DNA of 64,000 nucleotides from Mycobacterium sp. shizuoka-1 (GTDB lineage: Bacteria; Actinomycetota; Actinomycetes; Mycobacteriales; Mycobacteriaceae), in the NCBI RefSeq assembly GCF_002723835.1, contig NZ_BEWG01000007.1, positions 62,001 to 126,000 of the forward strand. Reading direction: 5' to 3'. Shown here piece after piece: positions 36,578 to 46,058 of this stretch (position 1 is its first letter; the number at the start of each line of letters is the position of its first letter). The position numbers were made by a program, and so were the translations under genes. The notes below the pieces were generated by a model, which searched no databases, was not told the origin of the DNA, and was given only the letters and a program-made list of their open reading frames with translations.

Positions 36578-37639
36578 ATGGCGTTGCGAGTCGTGCAGTG
36601 GGCAACCGGGTCGGTCGGTGTCGCGGCGATCAAGGGCGTTCTCGAACACCCCGAACTCGAACTGGCCGGATGCTGGGTGCATTCGGCCGGCAAGGCGGGC
36701 AAGGACGTCGGCGAGATCATCGGCACCGAGCCGCTGGGGGTGACCACTACCAACAGCCTCGACGACATCCTCGCTCTGGAGGCCGACGCGGTGATCTACG
36801 CGCCGCTGCTACCCAACCTGGACGAAGTGACCGCCCTGCTGCGCTCCGGCAAGAACGTCGTGAGCCCGGTGGGGTGGTTCTACCCGAGCGAATCCGAGGC
36901 CGCGCCCCTGCAGGCGGCGGCGCTCGAGGGCGACGTCACCCTGCACGGCGCCGGGATCGGACCCGGCGCGGCCACTGAACTGTTCCCGCTGCTGCTGTCG
37001 GTGATGTCGACCGGAGTGACCCATGTGCGCGCCGAGGAATACTCCGACCTGCGCACCTACGGAGCCCCCGATGTGTTGCGCCACGTGATGGGATTCGGCG
37101 GCACGCCGGAGAGCGCCCTGACCGGCCCGATGCAGAAACTGCTCAACGGTGGCTTCTTCCAGTCGGTCCGGCTGATCGTGGACCGGTTGGGCTTTGCCGC
37201 CGAACCGCAGATCCGCACCTCCCAGGAGGTCGCGGTCGCGACCGCGCCGATCGATTCGCCGATCGGGGTCATCGAGCCTGGCCAGGTTGCCGGCCGCCGC
37301 TTCCACTGGGATGCCGTGGTGACCAACACGGTCGTCGTGCGGATCACCGTCAACTGGCTGATGGGTGAGGAAAACCTGGACCCCGCATGGTCGTTCGGCC
37401 CGGCGGGGGAGCGCTACGAGATGGAGGTGCGGGGGAACCCGAATACCTTCGTCACGGTCAAGGGCTGGCAGCCCGAAAGCGTCGAAGAGGGACTCGTCAG
37501 CAACCCGGGGGTGGTGGCCACCGCCGCGCACTGCGTCAACTCGATCCCGGCGACGTGTGCAGCCGAACCGGGGATCGCCACCTTCTTCGATCTACCGCTG
37601 ATCACCGGACGAGCGGCGCCCCAGCTGGCGCGGCACTAA
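36578..37639 (+). CDS. DapB-like NAD(P)H-dependent dehydrogenase family protein
   Basis: The 353-residue protein begins with a Rossmann fold ([17 protein letters not shown]) and has the C-terminal domain of the dihydrodipicolinate-reductase-like/2,4-diaminopentanoate dehydrogenase-like family, which is common in mycobacteria. ATG 36578 follows GGAGGAG. The physiological substrate of these mycobacterial proteins is not established. Sharing a KstR-type operator with the thiolase suggests a part in steroid or isoprenoid breakdown (inference). Confidence 0.82.
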   Translation: MALRVVQWATGSVGVAAIKGVLEHPELELAGCWVHSAGKAGKDVGEIIGTEPLGVTTTNSLDDILALEADAVIYAPLLPNLDEVTALLRSGKNVVSPVGWFYPSESEAAPLQAAALEGDVTLHGAGIGPGAATELFPLLLSVMSTGVTHVRAEEYSDLRTYGAPDVLRHVMGFGGTPESALTGPMQKLLNGGFFQSVRLIVDRLGFAAEPQIRTSQEVAVATAPIDSPIGVIEPGQVAGRRFHWDAVVTNTVVVRITVNWLMGEENLDPAWSFGPAGERYEMEVRGNPNTFVTVKGWQPESVEEGLVSNPGVVATAAHCVNSIPATCAAEPGIATFFDLPLITGRAAPQLARH

Positions 37640-37650
37640 GGCTCCCGGCG

Positions 37651-39513
37651 TCAGGGTCCGCCGACAACACGTGTCGCCGGCTGAAATCCACCTGCAAGCG
37701 CAGACACCGTCGCGCCCGCGATGGTGGGGATCACCGCGATGCCTTCGTCGTTCGTGGTCACGGTCACCGGACCGATCGACACCGTGGCGCCGCGCACCGG
37801 CCGGGGTTGGGGGTCCTCGGGAATGGTGGCTGTCACCAGGACGCGACCACCGCCGGCGGGAAACGAGATCGACAGCGGTGGTTGAGATCGCGCCGGACAG
37901 TTCTTCTGGGTGGGAATGCCGGCCAGCTTCACGCCGTTGATGACGGACTCGACGCCGCCCAGGTAATTGCTGTCGGGCCCAACGACGACCAGTCCCCGAA
38001 GATAGCCTTTGCGGGCCCCGGAACTCGTCAGGTTCGCGCTCCAGGTCGCAGTGAGCGGAGCCAGCACAACAAGAATTGTCTCCACACCATTCAGAAATGT
38101 CGCACCGTCATCGGAGTAGTTGGCGTACGACACCGAGAACCGGCCGGACGCGTAGGCCCCGAAGTAGGACAGCAGGGCGGTTCCGGAGTACTTGCCCTTC
38201 AGCAGTCGCACCGGCCGGATGCGTCCCATCAGCGGGTTGAAGTCCTTGACCGGAACCGACCACTGCGCGATCCTCGCCGGATCCTGATGAATCGGGGTCT
38301 GGGGTACTGTCGGGGTGCGGGCAGGAAACTTGAGAATGCTTATCCGCGTTTCTTTTCCAGAGCTGCCGGGGCCGGGTTGTTCGTTCACCAGCGCCCGCGT
38401 CGAATCGTCGAACCAGCTCCAGCCGCGGATGGTCCAGGCGGGGTCGATCACGATCGGCTGGCCGGAGTAACCGCCCTCTTGCTGGCCTATCGCGGTGTCC
38501 ATCAGCCAGGGCTCGTTCATGCAGCGCCGGTTGTTCCACAAGCTGACTCGGCCGATCTGGCCGAAGCTCGCGCTGTCGATCAGTGCAGGACGGACCAACT
38601 GGGTGAAGACCGTCATCCGATTCAATCCACGAGCCGAACTGAAATAGGTGGTCTTGCCGTCGGGCGCGATGTCGCCGGCCTCGTTGTAGTCCAGGTCGCT
38701 GGTCAGCGGGCGCCGGTTACCGGTGGCGGTGTCGAGGAGCCAGATGTCGTAGTTCAGCCCGGTACTGGTGGTTTGATACTTCAGTGTGCGGCCGCCGTTG
38801 TTCCAGCTCGCACCTTCGTAAAAGTGCGCCGCGTTTGCGAGATCGGCGGCGTAGTCCGTCTTCTTGACCCACGGTGGGTTGAAGATGCGCTGGTCGGTGA
38901 GCACGTAGTGGTCACCGCTGAGGGTCAGTCGGGCGATGCTCATCCGGGTTCCCTCGATGGGGTTCACTTCGTTCCAGGTGACGTATTCGCCATACCAATC
39001 CGGTTTGGCCTCTCGGTTCTGTCCACTCAGCAAGCTCCCGCCGGCTGGGAACTGGACCTTCCTGCTCGCTTTGGTCTGGCAGTCGTAGATCGACGGCGCG
39101 CACTCCAGAATCTGGTAGTCGATGTGACCGGCCCCGCCGCCCTGCTGGCCGGAGGTGTTGGCGTACCAGACTCGCTTGCTGTCGCCCATCGCCTTGATCT
39201 TCGTTGCGTTCGTCGCCACGCCGCACGAGATGCACTGGTATCCAGCGCCGTTGAGGTCGGTGACCGCGATCTGCGAATTGCCCGAGACCATCACCTCCAC
39301 GATGAGGTGCTGATCGTCCGGGGCGACATCGGCAGAGTCGACAGTCACTCCTGACGGCACCGAGAAGCTCAGTACCCGTTCGACTTCAAAGGGCTCGAGC
39401 GACGGTGACGGATCGGCCGACGCAACGGGTTGCGGGCCGATCATGACCATCGCGACCACGGTGGTCATGACGAGCAGAATCGACAGCAGTCGACGTCCGC
39501 GGCCGACGGTCAC
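37651..39513 (-). CDS. Exported TolB-like beta-propeller protein
   Basis: The 620-residue protein begins at GTG 39513 with a signal peptide or anchor (RRLLSILLVMTTVVAMVMIG, cut near VASA). It has several WD/TolB-like blades (VDSADVAPDDQHLIVEV; TSDLDYNEAGDIAPDGKTTYFSSA) and a C-terminal carboxypeptidase-regulatory-like Ig module (PVRGATVSIGPVTVTTNDEG). Cysteine pairs such as CISCG suggest disulfides. GTG 39513 overlaps the stop of the upstream small membrane-protein gene. A longer in-frame extension lies antisense to good coding of that gene, so I rejected it. Function unknown. Confidence 0.75.
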   Translation of the reverse strand: MTVGRGRRLLSILLVMTTVVAMVMIGPQPVASADPSPSLEPFEVERVLSFSVPSGVTVDSADVAPDDQHLIVEVMVSGNSQIAVTDLNGAGYQCISCGVATNATKIKAMGDSKRVWYANTSGQQGGGAGHIDYQILECAPSIYDCQTKASRKVQFPAGGSLLSGQNREAKPDWYGEYVTWNEVNPIEGTRMSIARLTLSGDHYVLTDQRIFNPPWVKKTDYAADLANAAHFYEGASWNNGGRTLKYQTTSTGLNYDIWLLDTATGNRRPLTSDLDYNEAGDIAPDGKTTYFSSARGLNRMTVFTQLVRPALIDSASFGQIGRVSLWNNRRCMNEPWLMDTAIGQQEGGYSGQPIVIDPAWTIRGWSWFDDSTRALVNEQPGPGSSGKETRISILKFPARTPTVPQTPIHQDPARIAQWSVPVKDFNPLMGRIRPVRLLKGKYSGTALLSYFGAYASGRFSVSYANYSDDGATFLNGVETILVVLAPLTATWSANLTSSGARKGYLRGLVVVGPDSNYLGGVESVINGVKLAGIPTQKNCPARSQPPLSISFPAGGGRVLVTATIPEDPQPRPVRGATVSIGPVTVTTNDEGIAVIPTIAGATVSALAGGFQPATRVVGGP

Positions 39514-39881
39514 CACGTGGCAAGGTCCAGCACTGGTGCCACCATCGTTCGCAACGACCGCATCGATCGGCGAACAGTGCGCATCAGCGGTGACGGGTGT
39601 GGCGTGGGCTGGCTCAGCGCCGCTGCAGCCGCTGCCGCTTGGCCGAAATCGGGCTCGCCGTCGGGCGAAGTGCCCCACAGTTCGACAACGGTCAGCACCG
39701 GTTCCGGACGCGCGGTGCCGGTGACCCCGGCAGGCCTATCCGCTTCGGTCGCTGGTGTCACCATTGGAAGTCCCCAGATCTGCTCGACAAAGGCGACGAC
39801 GACGAGCGCCAACGCAGCAACGGTGTGGCGCAGTGCGCACGTCACACTGCGCCCGCCATTGCGCTGCTCTCGATCCGTCAT
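39510..39881 (-). CDS. Small membrane-anchored protein coupled to the propeller gene
   Basis: The 123-residue protein has one N-terminal membrane segment (about residues 20-42, TVAALALVVVAFVEQIWGL), then a Pro/Thr-rich extracytoplasmic region and a basic tail. Its TGA lies inside the GTG start of the propeller gene (GTGA), which implies translational coupling and a shared role. No strong ribosome site precedes ATG 39881. I do not recognise the family. Confidence 0.55.
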   Translation of the reverse strand: MTDREQRNGGRSVTCALRHTVAALALVVVAFVEQIWGLPMVTPATEADRPAGVTGTARPEPVLTVVELWGTSPDGEPDFGQAAAAAAALSQPTPHPSPLMRTVRRSMRSLRTMVAPVLDLATW

Positions 39882-40011
39882 TTACATGCATAGTAGAACG
39901 CAACTATGTGCAATAGGGAAGTAGGCGCGCCAGAATAGGCCTTTGAAGTGCTTCTTCTGGTGTGAAGTTACCTGCGTTTTCGCATGTAGAGCGTCACGAG
40001 CTGGCGTCGGG

Positions 40012-41193
40012 CTAAGGCTCCAACACCGCGGCCGGACCGCGCAGCATCAGTTGACGGCCGATGATGATGCGCTGAATCTCGCTGGCGCCCTCCCAGATTC
40101 GCTCGACGCGCAGCTCGCGGAACATCCGCTCAGCGACGTTCTCCCGCATGTAGCCGCGGCCGCCGAAGATCTGCACCGCGCGGTCGGCGACCCGTCCGGC
40201 CATCTCCGAGCAGTACAGCTTGGCCATCGAGGCCTGGCCGTGGAGCACCTTGCGGTCCAGGCCGGCGTCGATGCCGCGGGCCACCTCGTAGAGCATGCTG
40301 CGGGCGGCGAACAGTTCGGTGGCGCTGTCGGCGAGCATGCCGGCGACCAGCTGATGTTCGCCGAGCGGCTTACCGTCGACGACGCGCTCCTTGGCGAACG
40401 CCGTCGTCTCGTCGACCAGCCGCTGGGCCGCGCCGACGCAGCGCGACGCGACCATGAGTCGCTCGAAGCGGAACCAATCCTGGGTGAACGTCATACCTTC
40501 GCCCTCGGCGCCGACCAGATGGCTGACCGGTACCCGCACGTCGGTGAACGACACGATCGGATGCTCGTCGGGGATGTTGTGTGAATAGTGCGGTGTGCGC
40601 ACCACCTCCACCCCCGGCCAGGGCAGGTCCACCACCAGCAGGACGTGGTCACCCTCGTGGGGTCCGTCGACCAGAACGGCCTGAACGAACACGTACGAGG
40701 CCAGGTTGAACGACGTGACGTGCCACTTGATCCCGTTGATGACGTACTCGTCGCCGTCGCGTCGGGCGGTGGTTTCCAGCGCCGAGACGTCGGATCCGGC
40801 GAACTCCTCGGTGATCGCGTACGCCTCGTGCTTCTCACCGCGCACCGCCGGTAGGAGCCAGCGCTCCTTCTGGTAGTCGGTTGCCACCTCGGCCCACCAC
40901 TGCGGCGGGGTGTGCATCACCCAGGCGATCGCGTTGGTCACCCGGCCGACCTGCTCTTGCACCAGAACCTGTTGCAGCGCAGTGAATCCCGGACCGCCCA
41001 CCGAGGTCGGCATGTTGGTCGCGTACAACCCCAGCTCGATCGCCTTGGCATGGTGCTCGGCGGTCAGTTCTTTGGGCAGCTGTCCGCCGGCCAGTTCCGC
41101 TTCGGCCTCGTAGGGGATCAGGGTCTCGACGAACTCGCGGGCGGTGTCCCGGATCCGTCGGTCTTCGGCGGTCAACCCATGCATTCGCGGCAC
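40012..41193 (-). CDS. Acyl-CoA dehydrogenase (FadE type)
   Basis: The 393-residue flavoprotein has the ACAD layout: an N-terminal helical domain, the FAD/substrate segment YAITEEFAGSDVSALETTA, and the C-terminal FGGRGYMRENVAERMFRELR region. The catalytic base candidate is E368 in IWEGASEIQR. It oxidises an acyl-CoA to the enoyl-CoA. It is divergent from the FAD oxidase gene and shares the TetR-type operator A, so it belongs to the proposed amine regulon. ATG 41184 is an alternative start. Confidence 0.92.
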   Translation of the reverse strand: MPRMHGLTAEDRRIRDTAREFVETLIPYEAEAELAGGQLPKELTAEHHAKAIELGLYATNMPTSVGGPGFTALQQVLVQEQVGRVTNAIAWVMHTPPQWWAEVATDYQKERWLLPAVRGEKHEAYAITEEFAGSDVSALETTARRDGDEYVINGIKWHVTSFNLASYVFVQAVLVDGPHEGDHVLLVVDLPWPGVEVVRTPHYSHNIPDEHPIVSFTDVRVPVSHLVGAEGEGMTFTQDWFRFERLMVASRCVGAAQRLVDETTAFAKERVVDGKPLGEHQLVAGMLADSATELFAARSMLYEVARGIDAGLDRKVLHGQASMAKLYCSEMAGRVADRAVQIFGGRGYMRENVAERMFRELRVERIWEGASEIQRIIIGRQLMLRGPAAVLEP

Positions 41194-41212
41194 TCTCTGC
41201 TCACTGAGGCTA

Positions 41213-41232
41213 TTGACTGAGCGTTCAGTCTA
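41213..41232. promoter_or_regulatory. Amine-regulon operator, copy A
   Basis: TTGACTGAGCGTTCAGTCTA contains the arms GACTGA and TCAGTC around GCGT. It lies 19 bp upstream of the FadE ATG and 17 bp upstream of the FAD oxidase ATG. A 28-bp stretch (41210-41237) is identical to 55583-55610. Confidence 0.8.
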
Positions 41233-41249
41233 TGTCACGGTCTTGAGGT

Positions 41250-42443
41250 ATGACCAGCAGCAGCGCGGACGTCGTGGTGGTCGGTGGCGGCACCGTCGGA
41301 GCGTGGACGGCGGTGCAACTCGCCGAACGCGGAGCGGGCCGAGTCGTCCTACTCGAAGCCCACACACTCGGCGACGGCGCCAGCAGCCGCGCGTCGGGCA
41401 TGGTCCGCGCGCAGGGCGGCACCGAGACCGCCATCCGGCTGGGGCTGCGCAGTCAGGCGTTCTACCGCACCTCCGGTGACCGTTACCCGCTCGACTGCGG
41501 ATTCGTGGCACAGGGCTACCTGATGCCGTGCTTCACCGATGCCGACGTGGCAGCTGCTCACGAGCGGATTGCACTGCAGCGCAGCCTCGGACTCGAGGTG
41601 GAATGGCTCTCGTCCGCCGACATCGACAGCCGGGGCACCGGCATGGCGCAGGGGGTGAGCGCCGGTGGCTCGTATGCCCCCGGCGACGGGTACATCAATG
41701 CCCCGCGCAATGTGCTGGCCTACACCGCGGCGCTGACCGCGCACAACGTCGTCGTCCGCGAACGCTGCGCCTTCACCGGTCTGCGGATGGCGCACGGACG
41801 TGTCATCGGTGTCGACACCGCCGACGGACCGATCGACACGGATCGGGTGGTGCTCACCGGGGGGCCGCTCTTGGGTGAGGTGGGCACGGCTGCGGGCGGC
41901 CGGATCCCGGCCGGCGGGACGCGACACCAGGTCGTGGTCACCGAGCCGCTGCGTGACGCGGTCATCGACGACCTGCCCATGGTGTTCGATGTGAGCGAAG
42001 GCATCTATTGGCGGCCAGGCGAATACGGTGGGGTGCTGTGGGGGATGAGCAATCCCGACGAGCAGCCCGGCGTGGCAACAGAATTCGACTGGACCTACTA
42101 CCAGAAGGCGCTGGCCCGTATCGAATCGCTGTTTCCGGCGGTGCGGGGGCTGGGTCTTCGGCGTACCTGGGCGGCGACGATCGACTATACGAATGACCAC
42201 CTTCCGATTCTCGGTCCGCTGCTGACCGACGACGGGCCGGTGGACGGCACCGTGGTGGCCAGCCCGGCCGGCCACGGAATGATGTGGGGACCCGCGGTCG
42301 CCGAGGCGGCCGCCGACGTCACCCTCACCGGTCAGTGCGACTGGCTGGACCTCACCGATCTCGGGCTGGACCGTTTCGACGCCGACGGAAACAGTCGGCT
42401 GGCGCCCGAGCCGATCTCCCTCCCGTTCCCCGAACATGCCTGA
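41250..42443 (+). CDS. DAO-family FAD-dependent amine/amino acid oxidoreductase
   Basis: The 397-residue protein has the Rossmann FAD motif VVVVGGGTVGAWTAVQLAERG and a glycine-oxidase/sarcosine-oxidase fold, ending in the FAD-closing GTVVASPAGHGMMWGPAVAEAAADV. Members oxidise secondary or tertiary amines and D-amino acids. The ATG at 41250 comes 17 bp after operator A. The next gene, a cupin, is 20 bp downstream and co-transcribed. The substrate could be the N-methylated amine released by the Rieske enzyme or taken up by the Pot-type importer (inference). Confidence 0.88.
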   Translation: MTSSSADVVVVGGGTVGAWTAVQLAERGAGRVVLLEAHTLGDGASSRASGMVRAQGGTETAIRLGLRSQAFYRTSGDRYPLDCGFVAQGYLMPCFTDADVAAAHERIALQRSLGLEVEWLSSADIDSRGTGMAQGVSAGGSYAPGDGYINAPRNVLAYTAALTAHNVVVRERCAFTGLRMAHGRVIGVDTADGPIDTDRVVLTGGPLLGEVGTAAGGRIPAGGTRHQVVVTEPLRDAVIDDLPMVFDVSEGIYWRPGEYGGVLWGMSNPDEQPGVATEFDWTYYQKALARIESLFPAVRGLGLRRTWAATIDYTNDHLPILGPLLTDDGPVDGTVVASPAGHGMMWGPAVAEAAADVTLTGQCDWLDLTDLGLDRFDADGNSRLAPEPISLPFPEHA

Positions 42444-42463
42444 CCCCGAAAGGTTCTGACTCC

Positions 42464-42811
42464 ATGACTGCTGCAGTACTCACCGCTGTGCTGGCCGGCG
42501 CCGCCGACGCCGAACTCGAGGACTGGGGCCCGCTGGCCGAGGCCACCGGTTACCCGATGGCCACCCACGGCCTCGAGGTCTGGGCCGACGGCGACAAGTC
42601 CGGCGGCATCTGGCAATGCGAACCGGGACCTTCGCACTGGACCCTGGAGACCAACGAGGTCATCTACGTGGTCTCCGGGCGGATGACGGTGACCCCCGAC
42701 GGCGGAGAGCCCACCGACGTGGGTGCCGGCGATCTGGCGGTGTTCCCGCTCGGCTGGACCGGGACCTGGGTGATCCACGAAACCCTGCGCAAGGCCTACG
42801 CCATCTTCTGA
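42464..42811 (+). CDS. Small cupin (DUF861/EutQ-like)
   Basis: This 115-residue single-domain cupin_3 protein has GGIWQCEPGPSHWTLETNEVIYVVSGRMTVTP-type strands (key residues H, T, E, then GR) and GDLAVFPLGWTGTWVIHE. The family contains (S)-ureidoglycine aminohydrolase and uncharacterised proteins often found next to amine oxidases. The start ATG 42464 follows GAAAGG. It probably helps the preceding FAD oxidase, for example on its product; this is inference. Confidence 0.8.
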   Translation: MTAAVLTAVLAGAADAELEDWGPLAEATGYPMATHGLEVWADGDKSGGIWQCEPGPSHWTLETNEVIYVVSGRMTVTPDGGEPTDVGAGDLAVFPLGWTGTWVIHETLRKAYAIF

Positions 42812-42830
42812 CGCATCGCGGCGTCGGCCC

Positions 42831-44108
42831 TCAGCCCACGCCCGTTGCCGAACGGCGGCGGCGCGAGATCGCGTCGACACCGGCCGCCAACAGCAGCACC
42901 GCGCCGGTGACCAGGAAGTTGATGTAGGACGACTGGTTGAGCAGACCCAGACCGTTGGCGATCGTCGCGACCACCACACCGCCGACGACCGCGTCCATGG
43001 CCCGGCCCTTGCCGCCGAACAGGCTGGTGCCCCCGATCACGGCCGCCCCCACCGCATAGAGCAGCGTGTTGCCGGCCCCCGACGACGCGGACACCTTGCC
43101 GCCGTAGGAGGCCGCGATGATTCCGCTCACCGCTGCCAGCGTCGAACACACCACGAACACCGAGATCCGGATCCGCTGCACGTTGATGCCGGCGCGGCGC
43201 GCCGCTTCGGCATTGCCGCCGACCGCGTACACGTGTCGCCCGTAACGGGTGCGGTTGAGGACGAAAGTCAGGACCACCAGCAGCACTCCGACGAGCGGCA
43301 GGACGTAAGGGACACCGCGGATTTCGACATGCGGGTTGACGCTGCGGTTGACGTTGAGCAGGTAGGTGACGCCGACGGTGACCGCGGCGACCATGCCGAC
43401 TCGGGCCACCACCACGCCCAGCGGCGCGTGGTGCAGGTGCAGTGCCACCTTGCGGCGATGGTGAAACCACTCCAGTGCCGCGAAGGCGGCGACGATCAAG
43501 CCCGCGCACGCCCAGCCCGCGGCCACCGACATGTTGTCGATGGTGATGCCGCGGATCACCGGGTCATCGACCCGCACCGAGCCGCCCTCGCCGATGAGCT
43601 TGAGCGTCACCCCCTGCAAGCCGAGGAAGAACGCCAGCGTCACAACGAAAGACGGGATGCCCAAGGTGGCGCGCAGCGCACCGATGATCACCCCGATCAC
43701 CGCACCGCAGGCGATGCCGGCCAGCACGCCTGCCCACCATGGCCAGCCGGTGTCCACCATCGTCAATGCCATCACGCAGGCCGACACGCCACCGGCCACG
43801 CCTGCGGACAGGTCGATGTCGCCGAGAAGCAAGACGAATACCAACCCCATGGCCAGCACGCAGATCGAGCCGGCCTGGGTGATCAGATTGGCCAGATTGA
43901 GCGCCGAGGTGAAGCGCTCGTTGGCCACGCCGAACACCACGAACAGCACGACCAGCCCGAGGACCGCGGGCAAGGAGCCCATGTCCCCGCCGCGGACCCG
44001 TCGTGCGTAACTGCGGACCGCGTCGAGAAGTGTCTCGTCCGAGCGGGCGTCGGCGGCGAAATCCGCATCGGCCAATTCGCTTGTGCGGTGGGAACTCACG
44101 GTGGTCAT
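42831..44108 (-). CDS. xylH: Sugar ABC transporter permease (XylH type)
   Basis: The 425-residue permease has about ten membrane segments in the RbsC/XylH family arrangement, with GDIDLSAG and the C-terminal AAVIGGTSLFGGKGR signature. Residues 1-50 form a cytoplasmic leader. ATG 44108 follows AAGGA, 11 bp after the ATPase stop. Pairing with a xylose isomerase homologue and a ROK regulator suggests xylose or a related pentose. Confidence 0.88.
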   Translation of the reverse strand: MTTVSSHRTSELADADFAADARSDETLLDAVRSYARRVRGGDMGSLPAVLGLVVLFVVFGVANERFTSALNLANLITQAGSICVLAMGLVFVLLLGDIDLSAGVAGGVSACVMALTMVDTGWPWWAGVLAGIACGAVIGVIIGALRATLGIPSFVVTLAFFLGLQGVTLKLIGEGGSVRVDDPVIRGITIDNMSVAAGWACAGLIVAAFAALEWFHHRRKVALHLHHAPLGVVVARVGMVAAVTVGVTYLLNVNRSVNPHVEIRGVPYVLPLVGVLLVVLTFVLNRTRYGRHVYAVGGNAEAARRAGINVQRIRISVFVVCSTLAAVSGIIAASYGGKVSASSGAGNTLLYAVGAAVIGGTSLFGGKGRAMDAVVGGVVVATIANGLGLLNQSSYINFLVTGAVLLLAAGVDAISRRRRSATGVG

Positions 44109-44119
44109 CCGGGGATCCT

Positions 44120-44896
44120 TCACATCGACTGGGCGGCCTGCGCCGGGGCGAGTCCGAGGCTGCCCGAACGACCGGCGGTGATGAGCTCGACGACTTGGCT
44201 GTGGCTGACCTCGCCGGCCTTGACCTCGGCGGCCACCCGGCCCAGGTACAGCACGCAGATCCGGTCGGCAACCTCGAAGACGTCGGCCAGATTGTGGGAG
44301 ATCAGCACCACACCCAGTCCCTGGTCGGCGAGCCGGCGAACCAGGTCGATCACCTGGCGGGTCTGGGCCACTCCCAGCGCGGCCGTGGGCTCGTCGAGCA
44401 GCACCACTCGGGAGTTCCACAACACCGATTTCGCGATCGCCACGGTCTGGCGCTGGCCGCCGGACAGGCTGGACACCGTCTGCCGAACCGATCTGACCGT
44501 GCGCACCGACAACGAGGTCAGCGCCTCGGCAGCCAGGGTTTCCATCGTGGCTTCGTCCAGACTGCCGTGCTTGGTCAGTTCACGGCCGAGGAACATGTTC
44601 TGCACGATGTCGAGGTTGTCGCACAGCGCGAGGTCTTGATAGACGACCTCGATGCCCAGCGCGGCAACGTCGTTGGGGCCGTGCACGGTGACCGGAGCGC
44701 CGTCGAAGAGGTAGCTGCCGGAGTCGATCGGATAGATCCCGGCGATGGTCTTCACCAGCGTCGATTTCCCCGCTCCATTATCGCCGACCAGAGCGGTGAC
44801 TTCACCGGGATAGACATCGAAGTCGACATCGTGCAGCACGTGCACGACGCCGAAACTCTTGTTGACGCCGCGAAGTTGGAGAATGGGGTCGCCCAT
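44120..44896 (-). CDS. xylG: Sugar ABC transporter ATP-binding protein (single-domain XylG/FrcA type)
   Basis: The 258-residue ATPase has Walker A GDNGAGKST, signature LSGGQRQT, Walker B VVLLDEPTAALG and the switch His in LISHNLADV. E. coli XylG carries two such domains in about 510 residues; this one carries a single domain, like FrcA, so it should work as a homodimer. It follows the binding-protein gene by 6 bp. Confidence 0.88.
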   Translation of the reverse strand: MGDPILQLRGVNKSFGVVHVLHDVDFDVYPGEVTALVGDNGAGKSTLVKTIAGIYPIDSGSYLFDGAPVTVHGPNDVAALGIEVVYQDLALCDNLDIVQNMFLGRELTKHGSLDEATMETLAAEALTSLSVRTVRSVRQTVSSLSGGQRQTVAIAKSVLWNSRVVLLDEPTAALGVAQTRQVIDLVRRLADQGLGVVLISHNLADVFEVADRICVLYLGRVAAEVKAGEVSHSQVVELITAGRSGSLGLAPAQAAQSM

Positions 44897-44902
44897 CGGG
44901 AC

Positions 44903-45973
44903 CTACAGTCCGGCCGCACTGCACATGGCGGCGAACTGCCCGATGCAGACCTCGTCCTTGGCCTGGCCCTTGTCGGCGAAGACGTCGCCCACGTTGGCCT
45001 TGGTGATCGACTTCGGGGTCAGCAGCACCGACGGCACGTCGCGGTTGCCCTTGTCGTCGCGGGAGGTGCTGTTGGTCTTCGGCGTGTCGCCCTTGGCCAA
45101 GGCGATCGCGGCGTCAGCGAGCGCATTGGCCTCTTCGCTGGCCGACTTGTACACCGTCATGCACTGGCTGCCGGCGAGGATGTTCTGCAGGCCCTCCACG
45201 GTGGCGTCCTGTCCGGTGACGGCCACCTGCCCGGCCCGATGGTTCTTCTGCAGGATCGAGATCACCGAGCCGGCGAGGCCGTCGTTGGCGGCGTAGACGC
45301 CGTCCACCTGACCGTCGGCGGCGGTGTACATCTGCTCGAAGATGGTGACCGCCTTGTCGTTGTCCCAATCCGGGACCGCCTGCTCGCCGGTGATCGTGAT
45401 CGACGGCGTCTTGTCGACCACCGAATGGGCGCCGGTGGTGAACAGGGTGGCGTTGTTGTCGGTCGGAGAGCCGTTGAGGAACAGCACCTTCGACGGTTTA
45501 CCGGCCAGGCAGTCGACGAGACCCTGGCCCTGCAGCTCGCCCACCTTGGTGCCGTCGAAGGAGATGTAGGCATCCGCCGACCCGCCCAGCGTCAACCGGT
45601 CGTAGTCGATGGTCTTCACCCCCTGGGCGGCGGCCTTCTGCTGGATGGCCGCGCCGCTGTCGGAATCCAGGTTGACGATCGCCAGCACGGTGACGCCGTC
45701 GGCGATCATGCCGTCGGCGATCGTGGCCATCTTGTCCGCGGATCCTTCGGCGTTCTGGATCGAGTAGGGGACGCCGGCCGCGGTGAATGCGGACTCCAGG
45801 GCGGGCCGGTCTTTGGTCTCCCAGCGCACCGACGACTTGGTGTCGGGCAGGATCACGCCGATCTTGCCGCTCTGGGCCTGACCGCCGCCGCCGGAACCCC
45901 CACCGCCACAGCCGGCCACCGTCAGGGCGAGACCCACTGCCACGGCGAGTGCCGGTGTGCTCAGTCTTCTCAT
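44903..45973 (-). CDS. xylF: Sugar-binding lipoprotein (XylF type)
   Basis: The 356-residue protein starts at ATG 45973. A lipoprotein signal ends in the lipobox LTVAGC, followed by a Gly linker. The mature part is a periplasmic-binding-protein-like fold of the RbsB/XylF class (KIGVILPDTKSSVRWE; VDGVYAANDGLAGSVISIL). Similarity in the first mature residues to XylF is good. It is the first transporter gene after the isomerase gene, 85 bp away, with an inverted repeat between. Confidence 0.88.
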   Translation of the reverse strand: MRRLSTPALAVAVGLALTVAGCGGGGSGGGGQAQSGKIGVILPDTKSSVRWETKDRPALESAFTAAGVPYSIQNAEGSADKMATIADGMIADGVTVLAIVNLDSDSGAAIQQKAAAQGVKTIDYDRLTLGGSADAYISFDGTKVGELQGQGLVDCLAGKPSKVLFLNGSPTDNNATLFTTGAHSVVDKTPSITITGEQAVPDWDNDKAVTIFEQMYTAADGQVDGVYAANDGLAGSVISILQKNHRAGQVAVTGQDATVEGLQNILAGSQCMTVYKSASEEANALADAAIALAKGDTPKTNSTSRDDKGNRDVPSVLLTPKSITKANVGDVFADKGQAKDEVCIGQFAAMCSAAGL

Positions 45974-46009
45974 GCCAACGCCTTTCCGCGGGGATCGCAG
46001 GAGGGTTTG

Positions 46010-46024
46010 TTGTTTCGGACAACA
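46010..46024. promoter_or_regulatory. Inverted repeat upstream of xylF
   Basis: GTTGT and ACAAC flank TTCGG. In a 21-bp alignment with the repeat at 47300-47314, 13 positions agree, including TTTGTT and AAC. It is 37 bp upstream of the xylF ATG, so it may be a second ROK-regulator site. Confidence 0.45.
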
Positions 46025-46058
46025 TATAACGTGATGCGCATCACGTCCAGGTCGGCAC

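Noticed and set aside
39514-39678. Longer N-terminus for the propeller protein
   Set aside because: The overlap with the 123-residue frame and the location of the signal peptide fit GTG 39513.
41213-41236. TTGACT...TATGTC as a standard promoter at operator A
   Set aside because: The spacer is only 12 bp, too short for a housekeeping promoter; the palindrome explains the sequence better.
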